64,000 bases of DNA from Sphingomonadales bacterium UBA7471 (GTDB lineage: Bacteria; Pseudomonadota; Alphaproteobacteria; Sphingomonadales; Sphingomonadaceae), in the NCBI GenBank assembly GCA_002479765.1, contig DLOZ01000007.1:40951-104950 (forward strand), written 5' to 3'. The notes under the pieces were generated by a model. It was not told where the DNA came from, did no database searches, and saw only the letters and a program-made list of their open reading frames with translations. The position numbers were made by a program, and so were the translations under genes. The stretch's first letter is position 1. The number at the start of each line of letters is the position of its first letter. Shown piece by piece: positions 58,322-64,000 of this stretch.

Positions 58322-59725
58322 ATGACATTAGATCAACCGCATGGTGAAAATGCCGGCCTGACGTTGAAATCCCGTTTTGATGCCGATTGGCAGACAATCT
58401 CATCGGGCTTGCGCCGCGATTTGGGCGCGCAAATATATGGCCAATGGATTCGCTCCATCACCCTTGGTGATTTTTGTGACCTGACGGGAACCCTCGAACT
58501 GCTTTTGCCCTCAGATTTCTCCGCAAGCTGGGTGTCCGATCATTATGCCGATCGCCTGCGTTTGGCTTGGTCGAGCACCAATAAAAGCGTGAAGCAACTC
58601 AAAATCCGCACACGCCCCGGCGCACCGCGCGTCGAATTGCTTCGTGCGTCGACCAACGCAGAACGCATCGTCGCGCAAGAAGCGAATGATGCTCTGCCAC
58701 CCCGTTCGGCGCTTGATCCGCGGATGACATTTGCGAATTTCGTTAAAGGCCAAACCAATGTTCTCGCGCTCAGCGCTGCAGAACGCGTCGCGTCGAAAGA
58801 CAAGCCGCTGTTCAATCCACTATATCTTCAAGCGGCAACGGGTCAGGGCAAAACCCATCTAATGCATGCCATCGGTCATGCTTATGCCGAAGTGAACCCC
58901 GACGCGCAGATCATCTATATGTCTGCGGAAAAGTTCATGATGGAATTTGTGACCGCGATGCGGCGCAAGGAAGTCATGGAATTCAAGGCGCGCTTGCGTG
59001 CCGTCGATGTCCTGTTGATTGACGATATTCAGTTCATCATCGGCAAAGTGTCGACGCAGGAAGAGTTCCTCCACACCATCGACGCCATCATTGGTGCGGG
59101 CAAACGCCTCGTCGTTGCTGCCGACCGCGCGCCGCAAGCGCTTGACGGTGTTGATCAGCGCATCCTTTCGCGTCTGTCGATGGGTCTCGTTGCGGACATT
59201 CAACCAGCGGACCTTGAGCTGCGCCGCCTGATCCTCGAACAGCGCCTTGCCAACATGCCGGAAGCGCAAGTTGGTGAAGATGTGATTGAGTTTCTGGCCC
59301 GCACCATCAGCCGCAATGTGCGTGAACTCGAAGGTGGCCTGAACAAGCTGCTGGCTTATGCCCAGTTGACCGGCAAGCCAGTGACCCGGACCTTGGCGGA
59401 AGAGCAGCTGAAAGATATTTTGAGCGCGTGCCGCCGCCGTATCACGATTGACGAAATCCAGCGCGCGGTATGCGAATATTATCGCATCGACCGGAGCGAA
59501 ATGTCATCGAAGCGCCGTGCGCGCGCCGTTGTCCGCCCGCGTCAGGTCGCCATGTATCTCGCCAAGGTCATGACACCGCGCAGCTATCCGGAAATCGGAC
59601 GCAAATTTGGCGGACGTGACCATTCGACGGTGATTCACGCCGTGCGCTTGGTCGAAGGCTTGCGTCAGCAGGACAGCGACATGGACAATGATGTCCGCGC
59701 GCTGCTCCGTCAGCTCGAAGCGTAA
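58322..59725 (+). CDS. dnaA: Chromosomal replication initiator DnaA
   Basis: The 467-residue initiator binds DnaA boxes and opens oriC. The N-terminal domain has WQTISSGLRRDLGAQIYGQWIRSI. The AAA+ domain carries Walker A LQAATGQGKTHLMHAIGHAY, Walker B DVLLIDDIQFIIGK, and sensor motifs SRLSMGLVADIQPADLELRRLIL and SRNVRELEGGLNKL. The C-terminal DNA-binding domain has AMYLAKVMTPRSYPEIGRKFGGRDHSTVIHAVRLVE (DnaA signature). The Walker A has Gln (GQGKT), and the Lys sensor region is intact. The ATG at MTLDQPHG has no good ribosome-binding site. A TTG at 58280 preceded by AAGGGGTGG would add 14 residues and is a real alternative. Confidence 0.93.
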   Translation: MTLDQPHGENAGLTLKSRFDADWQTISSGLRRDLGAQIYGQWIRSITLGDFCDLTGTLELLLPSDFSASWVSDHYADRLRLAWSSTNKSVKQLKIRTRPGAPRVELLRASTNAERIVAQEANDALPPRSALDPRMTFANFVKGQTNVLALSAAERVASKDKPLFNPLYLQAATGQGKTHLMHAIGHAYAEVNPDAQIIYMSAEKFMMEFVTAMRRKEVMEFKARLRAVDVLLIDDIQFIIGKVSTQEEFLHTIDAIIGAGKRLVVAADRAPQALDGVDQRILSRLSMGLVADIQPADLELRRLILEQRLANMPEAQVGEDVIEFLARTISRNVRELEGGLNKLLAYAQLTGKPVTRTLAEEQLKDILSACRRRITIDEIQRAVCEYYRIDRSEMSSKRRARAVVRPRQVAMYLAKVMTPRSYPEIGRKFGGRDHSTVIHAVRLVEGLRQQDSDMDNDVRALLRQLEA

Positions 59726-59787
59726 TCCACCTCTTTTCAACATCCTTTCCAGAGCCTATCCACGGATAGGGATTCGGAAAGGGTGCG

Positions 59788-60882
59788 ATGGGACAATCTT
59801 GTGCGTCATGCGGATCGGCAAATGCCGCTCGCGCGCTATTTTGTGGCCATTGCGGCGCTTCGCTGAGAGCGAGACCTGTGTCCCGGGCTGCCCCTAAACG
59901 TTCACGGGTGATGCCTTTTGTGGCGCTGATTATTCTGCTGGGTTTCGTGGGTTTGTATTTTTGGCTGTTCGTCCTTGATGACTTGCAGAACGGTTCGGTA
60001 ACGCCAACGGCCGATCAGAGCATAAGCGCGACGGCCGAAGCCCAGATTTTTTTCACAATGACCGAAGCGAATATTCGCGACAAGCCGACCACTGCCGACA
60101 GCGTGATATTGGGCAAGCTGCCGCGCGGTTCGCAAGTGACAGGCGTTGTTCAGCCGGGCTCACCGCCCGGCGATGGTTGGATTGCATTGAGCGACGGCAA
60201 TGGCTTCATCGCGATGGTCAATCTTTCACCGTCGAAACCACCCGAGCTTGTTAGCTTGTTGAACGATCAATCATGGGTCGTCGATGCGCCCGTTGATGTG
60301 TGGGCGACGACGGCGTCGGACAGCGCGCTGATTGATCGTGTGCGCGCAGACACCACGCTAAAACTGCTTGGCCTTACCGCCGACAACTTCATTGAGGTGA
60401 AGCTTCCGGACAACCGCTATGGCTATTTGGCCGATGGCAAATCCATATTGGCGCGTTTGGGCGGTAAGCCGATTGCCGTTGGCTTCAATCCGCAAACCTG
60501 CGCCTTCAGTGGTGAGATTGGTGCGGAATTTACCAAAATTGGCGCGCGGCTTCGTGCGCAAGCTCAGGCATTAGAAGCCAAAGAATATGCGAATGAGGCT
60601 GCGCGCGAAAAAGCTTATGCCAAGGTCGAAGGCAAAAGCAGCTATGCGCGCCTGCGCCGTTCATTTGATGGATTGTCGCTCACGGCGCTTGGCCAGCATT
60701 ATGAATCGCAGTCGCTATATTTCGCCGATCCGCCAGCCAAGGTCATCGCCGTTTTCCGCGACAATGGATTTAACATTGGGCCCGATGGCATATTCAAGGC
60801 AACTGAACTTTACGCAGGTATATCGGGCACCCGCGGCGAGGGTGCAGACTATGGCCAAACCGAGCTGAACTGCGGGGTTTGA
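59788..60882 (+). CDS. Membrane protein with zinc-ribbon and SH3-like domains
   Basis: The 364-residue protein starts with a zinc ribbon (CASCGSANAARALFCGHCGASL, two CxxC pairs), followed by one transmembrane helix (about 41-63, MPFVALIILLGFVGLYFWLFVL), then an extracytoplasmic part. The latter begins with an SH3-like beta domain (TEANIRDKPTTADSVILGKLPRGSQVTGVVQPGSPPGDGWIALSDGNGFIAMVNLS), a second similar module, and an Ala/Glu-rich helix with no clear match (RLRAQAQALEAKEYANEAAREKAYAKVEGK). The role is probably envelope-related, but there is no identifiable catalytic site. It follows dnaA after 62 bases and may be cotranscribed with it. Confidence 0.75.
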   Translation: MGQSCASCGSANAARALFCGHCGASLRARPVSRAAPKRSRVMPFVALIILLGFVGLYFWLFVLDDLQNGSVTPTADQSISATAEAQIFFTMTEANIRDKPTTADSVILGKLPRGSQVTGVVQPGSPPGDGWIALSDGNGFIAMVNLSPSKPPELVSLLNDQSWVVDAPVDVWATTASDSALIDRVRADTTLKLLGLTADNFIEVKLPDNRYGYLADGKSILARLGGKPIAVGFNPQTCAFSGEIGAEFTKIGARLRAQAQALEAKEYANEAAREKAYAKVEGKSSYARLRRSFDGLSLTALGQHYESQSLYFADPPAKVIAVFRDNGFNIGPDGIFKATELYAGISGTRGEGADYGQTELNCGV

Positions 60883-60925
60883 TCCGCAGCGCTAGCCGAG
60901 TGTGCGGAGCGCTTCATTCAGGGGA

Positions 60926-61582
60926 TTAGCGCTTTTCCTCTGGCGCAACCGAGATACGGACCGTTTCACCGCCATTTCCGGGGAATCCCGTAAACATCGC
61001 CTCAACCAGATTTGGCACGAGATAAGGCAGCTTGTTTGACCGTGACTTGGCTTCCGCCTTGCCTTCAAACAGACGCTTGCCGTCGCCATTACGGTCAATC
61101 TTCATATCGAGATTTGCCGTGTACACCGTGAAGCTATCGATTTCATAGGGGCGGTTGAAGCCGCTATACAGGAACGGATCATAATAGCCGACGACATAAC
61201 GTGCGCCGCGACGGGTGCGCACGACATAGGGCCGGTAAAAGCTGCCAAAACCCCAATAAGGGTCATAAAATGGATCTTGGCGAACGATATTGCGTTCCTT
61301 GCCCTGATCGACCGCATAATCGAGCGAGACGGTCATATCTGCATTTGCGCCCGTCGCGGGCACATAACCGATCTCCTGAAGCTCGCTTGCCACCAAAGCC
61401 GCATATTGGCCAAATTCAATGCCGCCAGCATTGTCCGGGTTGGCTGCGCGGATAATGAATGTCTGGCCCTGTGGCGCGGGCAATTGCTGAAACCGCGAGA
61501 CATCAGCGTTAAACGGCGTTGCACAGGCACCAAGTGCCAGCAATGCGATGGGAGCAAGAAAAGTTGCGACCTTTTTCATCAT
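60926..61582 (-). CDS. DUF4136-type lipoprotein
   Basis: The 218-residue protein has a lipoprotein signal (MKKVATFLAPIALLALGAC, Cys at the LGAC lipobox) and the DUF4136 pattern: FIIRAANPDNAGGIEFGQYAALVASELQEIGYVPATGANADMTVSLDYAVDQG, a Tyr/Arg/Pro-rich middle (DPFYDPYWGFGSFYRPYVVRTRRG), and LDMKIDRNGDGKRLFEGKAEAKSRSNKLPYLVPNLVEAMFTGFPGNGGETVRISV. The family is of unknown function and sits in the outer membrane or periplasm. It starts with Met1 or Met2 and is transcribed leftward, convergent with the zinc-ribbon protein gene. Confidence 0.85.
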   Translation of the reverse strand: MMKKVATFLAPIALLALGACATPFNADVSRFQQLPAPQGQTFIIRAANPDNAGGIEFGQYAALVASELQEIGYVPATGANADMTVSLDYAVDQGKERNIVRQDPFYDPYWGFGSFYRPYVVRTRRGARYVVGYYDPFLYSGFNRPYEIDSFTVYTANLDMKIDRNGDGKRLFEGKAEAKSRSNKLPYLVPNLVEAMFTGFPGNGGETVRISVAPEEKR

Positions 61583-61682
61583 TTCACATCCTCAAAGCAG
61601 CGACCGAACGCCGTCCATAGCATAATGCGTTTTGTTTAGGATAGTTTCGCTGAACTGTGGTTGAACGGCGCCTGAGCACAAT

Positions 61683-62681
61683 TTAGCGCAGGAGGCCAAG
61701 CGCAGCGTAGGCGGCTTTCAACGTTGGTCCGCCAAGTTCACGCGCTTTCGCCGCCCCCTTGGCAAGCGCAGCGTCGATCTGTTCGTGGTCATCCTTCAGA
61801 ACAGCGAAGCGCTCCGAAATGGGGCGCAGATGTTCAATGACGATTTCGGCCAAGGCCGGCTTGAATGCGCCAAAACCCTGACCGCCGAAACGCGAGAGTG
61901 TCGCCTCGGTGGTTTCTTCGGCAAAGGCGGCGTAAATGCCGACAAGATTTTTCGCTTCGGGACGGCCTTCAAGGCCAGCAGGCTCCGACGGAAGCGGCTC
62001 AGGATCGGTCTTGGCCTTCTTGATCTTGCTCAGGATGGTGTCGGCATCGTCGATCAAGTTAATCCGGCTCATATCGCTTGGATCCGACTTCGACATTTTC
62101 GCGCTGCCATCGCGTAGCGACATGATGCGCGCGGTTTCTTTGGGAATGATGGGATCGGGCAAGGTGAAGATATCGGTGCCGTTTCCGAAATCGGTGTTGA
62201 ATTTCTGGGCAATGTCGCGCGCAAGTTCCAGATGCTGCTTTTGATCTTCGCCGACCGGAACATGCGTTGCCTGATATAATAAGACGTCGGCGGCCTGAAG
62301 CACGGGATAGGTGAACAGCGCAATGCTCGCGCCTTCGCGGTTCTTGCCTGACTTGTCCTTGAACTGCGTCATGCGGTTCAGCCAACCCATGCGCGCGGTG
62401 CCGGTGAGCAACCACTGAAGCTCCGCATGGGCAGGGACCTGTGCTTGGTTGAACAATATCGCCTTGTCGGTGTCCAATCCGCACGCGAGCAAGGCCGCGG
62501 CCATCTCGCGCGTGTTCGCTGTCAATTCAGCCGGAACATGCGGCATGGAAATCGCGTGCAAATCTGCAAGGAAATACAGGCATTCCATTTCATCCTGCAT
62601 TTTTACCCAGTTGCGGATCGCACCCAGATAATTGCCCAAGTGCAGATTGCCGGTGGGTTGAATGCCAGAAACGACGCGCAT
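61683..62681 (-). CDS. trpS: Tryptophanyl-tRNA synthetase
   Basis: The 332-residue class I synthetase charges tRNA-Trp. The HIGH-type motif is MRVVSGIQPTGNLHLGNYLGAIRNW, the ATP/Trp site includes CGLDTDKAILFNQAQVPAHAELQWLLTGTARMGWLNRMTQFKDK, and the KMSKS motif is SLRDGSAKMSKSDPSDMSRI. The start MRVVSGIQPTGNL is the family standard; an upstream extension of 53 codons would run into murJ. It lies five bases after the murJ stop on the same strand. Confidence 0.96.
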   Translation of the reverse strand: MRVVSGIQPTGNLHLGNYLGAIRNWVKMQDEMECLYFLADLHAISMPHVPAELTANTREMAAALLACGLDTDKAILFNQAQVPAHAELQWLLTGTARMGWLNRMTQFKDKSGKNREGASIALFTYPVLQAADVLLYQATHVPVGEDQKQHLELARDIAQKFNTDFGNGTDIFTLPDPIIPKETARIMSLRDGSAKMSKSDPSDMSRINLIDDADTILSKIKKAKTDPEPLPSEPAGLEGRPEAKNLVGIYAAFAEETTEATLSRFGGQGFGAFKPALAEIVIEHLRPISERFAVLKDDHEQIDAALAKGAAKARELGGPTLKAAYAALGLLR

Positions 62682-62686
62682 GATGA

Positions 62687-64000
62687 TTACTCGCTTATAT
62701 TGGCCGCGGGCGATGCTGCACGCCGGCGGAACAGGGATTTCAATTCTTGAATGCGGTAAGCGCCGAAAAGCAATATGGCCAGCGCATATACAGTGCCACC
62801 AGCGCTGACGAGAACCGACAGCACCGCGATGCGTCGCCACAATCCCGTGCCCAATTGGTCTTCAATGATTTCATTGCCGAAAAACAGCGCGACGCCCATC
62901 AATGCAGCAGCCAGAATAATGCGCCACGCCTTTTGCTTGAGCCGCGCATCGACCGCGATATGCCCGCGTTTGCGCAAGGTGAACCACAGCAAGGCGACAT
63001 TGACCCAGGCCGATATCGCAGTCGCAACGCCAACGCCAATATGTGCCAGCGGCCAAATGAGAATGAGGTTGCCGATAAGGTTCACCAACATTGACCACAA
63101 AGCCAACCGCAGCGGTGTTTTGGTGTCGCTGCGCGCGTAAAAGCCCGGCGTCAGCACCTTGATGAGGACATAAGCCGGAACACCCGCTGAAAAAGCCATC
63201 AGGACAGCGGCGGTTCCCCGCGTGTCGGCGGCGGTGAACGCGCCATGTTCAAATATGCCATGGACGATTGGTATCGCCGAAACGATCAGGGCCGCCGTTG
63301 CGGGCATGGCAAAGAACAATGCCAGTTCGACGGCGCGATTTTGCGTGTCGGATGCTGCCTTGCTATCGGCTCCGGCGATTTGCCGCGAAAGCGCAGGCAG
63401 GATCGCGGTGCCAATGGCGATGCCAATCAATCCCAATGGCAGCTGGTTCAAACGGTCTGCATAATAGAGCCATGATACCGACCCTTCTGGCAAGAACCGC
63501 GCCGCGAGTGACGTGGAGATAAGAAGGTTGAATTGAATGGCGCCTTGGCCAATCGCCGCTGGCGCAATCAAGGCGAGCATCAGTTTTACGTCGGGCGTGA
63601 GACGCGGCAACGCAAGCTTCAGGCTAGCCCCTGCGCGGTGGCATGCCCATATCAGCCACAGCAATTGGAGCGCGCCGGATACGGTCACGGAGATGGCTTG
63701 GGTAACCGCCGTTTCAACTTCGCTGTCACCTCGGAAGAAAATCAGCGCGATAATCATGCAGATATTCAGCAATATCGGCGCGGCGGCATTGATCCAGAAA
63801 CGGTTCAGCGAATTTAATATGCCACCCAGCAGCGACACCAATGAGATGAGCGCGAGATAGGGAAAGGTGATAATCGTCAGATGGCGTGCGAGCGCAAATT
63901 TCTCCGGCCCGCCATCGGGAAAACCGCCGGTCATGGCCCAGACAACCGGACCCGCTGCCAGCATCATGATGCCTGTGAACAGCACCAGAAACGGGAATAG
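62687..64000 (-). CDS. murJ: Lipid II flippase MurJ, C-terminal part (partial)
   Basis: The gene continues past the right edge; 437 codons are inside the window (LFPFL... to NISE). The multi-helix MATE-like membrane protein moves lipid II across the inner membrane for peptidoglycan synthesis. Visible helices and motifs include FPYLALISLVSLLGGILNSLNRFWINAAAPILLNICMI, IQFNLLISTSLAARFLPEGSVSWLYYADRLNQLPLGLIGIAIGTAILPALSRQIA, FALAMPA-like FFAMPATAALIVSAIPIVHGIFEHGAFTAADTRGTAAVLMAFSAGVPAYVLIKVLTPGFYARSDTKTPLRLALWSMLVNLIGNLILIWPLAHIGVGVATAISAWVNVALLWFTLRKRG. trpS follows five bases later. Confidence 0.95.
   Translation of the reverse strand, partial: LFPFLVLFTGIMMLAAGPVVWAMTGGFPDGGPEKFALARHLTIITFPYLALISLVSLLGGILNSLNRFWINAAAPILLNICMIIALIFFRGDSEVETAVTQAISVTVSGALQLLWLIWACHRAGASLKLALPRLTPDVKLMLALIAPAAIGQGAIQFNLLISTSLAARFLPEGSVSWLYYADRLNQLPLGLIGIAIGTAILPALSRQIAGADSKAASDTQNRAVELALFFAMPATAALIVSAIPIVHGIFEHGAFTAADTRGTAAVLMAFSAGVPAYVLIKVLTPGFYARSDTKTPLRLALWSMLVNLIGNLILIWPLAHIGVGVATAISAWVNVALLWFTLRKRGHIAVDARLKQKAWRIILAAALMGVALFFGNEIIEDQLGTGLWRRIAVLSVLVSAGGTVYALAILLFGAYRIQELKSLFRRRAASPAANISE

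Noticed and set aside
62682..62840. 53-codon N-terminal extension of trpS
   Set aside because: It overlaps the end of murJ; the family always begins at MRVVSGIQPTG-like sequence.
1..64000. CRISPR array
   Set aside because: I found no regularly spaced short repeats; the only repeats are the tRNA-derived att pair, the palindromes and the 171-bp hairpin.

Overview
The window is a piece of a chromosome from an alphaproteobacterium, most probably a sphingomonad (Sphingomonadaceae, in the Sphingorhabdus/Sphingopyxis range). The evidence is the CtrA C-terminus at the left edge, the UPF0262 protein, the ubiG|lysC and coaBC-dut / ubiB-ubiE-mutM-rpsT-dnaA neighbourhoods, many TonB-dependent receptors, a TPR-sulfotransferase beside a receptor, and DHp sequences of the type seen in sphingomonad hybrid kinases. 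The genus is inference; no rRNA is present.

Layout. 0-12 kb is core: ctrA end, an exported M28 peptidase, a saccharopine-dehydrogenase-like enzyme, dcd, cdd with a degenerate GH25 protein, UPF0262, dnaB, ubiG, lysC, an FMN oxidoreductase and two bacterial PH-domain membrane proteins. 12-18 kb is a leftward vitamin B12 uptake operon (btuB-btuF-btuC-btuD plus a PhoD-like lipoprotein), all downstream of a clear cobalamin riboswitch. 18-24.6 kb is a molybdenum hydroxylase locus: 2Fe-2S subunit, Tat-exported Mo subunit and an acetyltransferase leftward; XdhC, a MobA-like transferase and a TPR-sulfotransferase rightward. 24.7-33.8 kb is accessory metabolism: a TonB receptor, a PYROXD2-like oxidoreductase with a Rieske oxygenase and divergent TetR regulator, a PhoD phosphatase and an acyl-CoA dehydrogenase. 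Several palindromes here look like operators.

34.1-38.1 kb is the most striking region. It is a compact nitric-oxide-type signalling cluster: an H-NOX haem sensor, a hybrid histidine kinase whose N-terminus resembles the H-NOX-associated domain, a 78-residue protein that is only a kinase dimerisation/phosphoacceptor domain, and two related winged-helix effectors, one of them carrying a receiver domain. I infer a multistep phosphorelay with a stand-alone DHp as phosphotransfer intermediate.

38.4-41.9 kb is a four-gene, end-overlapping operon with two glycosyltransferases, a membrane protein and a DUF2141 protein. 42.2-44.3 kb is a small element of about 2 kb bounded by 90-bp direct repeats that include the 3' end of tRNA-Arg(CCG). 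It carries an adhesin-E-like protein and a ClpP-like/YbjN-like fusion, has no integrase inside, and a truncated integrase lies just outside. 44.5-47.5 kb is a valine/isobutyryl-CoA degradation operon. 47.7-64 kb returns to core genes (nth, dapB, cobB, moeB-like, dut, coaBC, ubiB, ubiE, mutM, rpsT, dnaA, trpS, murJ), interrupted by a chromosomal ccdAB toxin-antitoxin pair and a 171-bp long-hairpin repeat.
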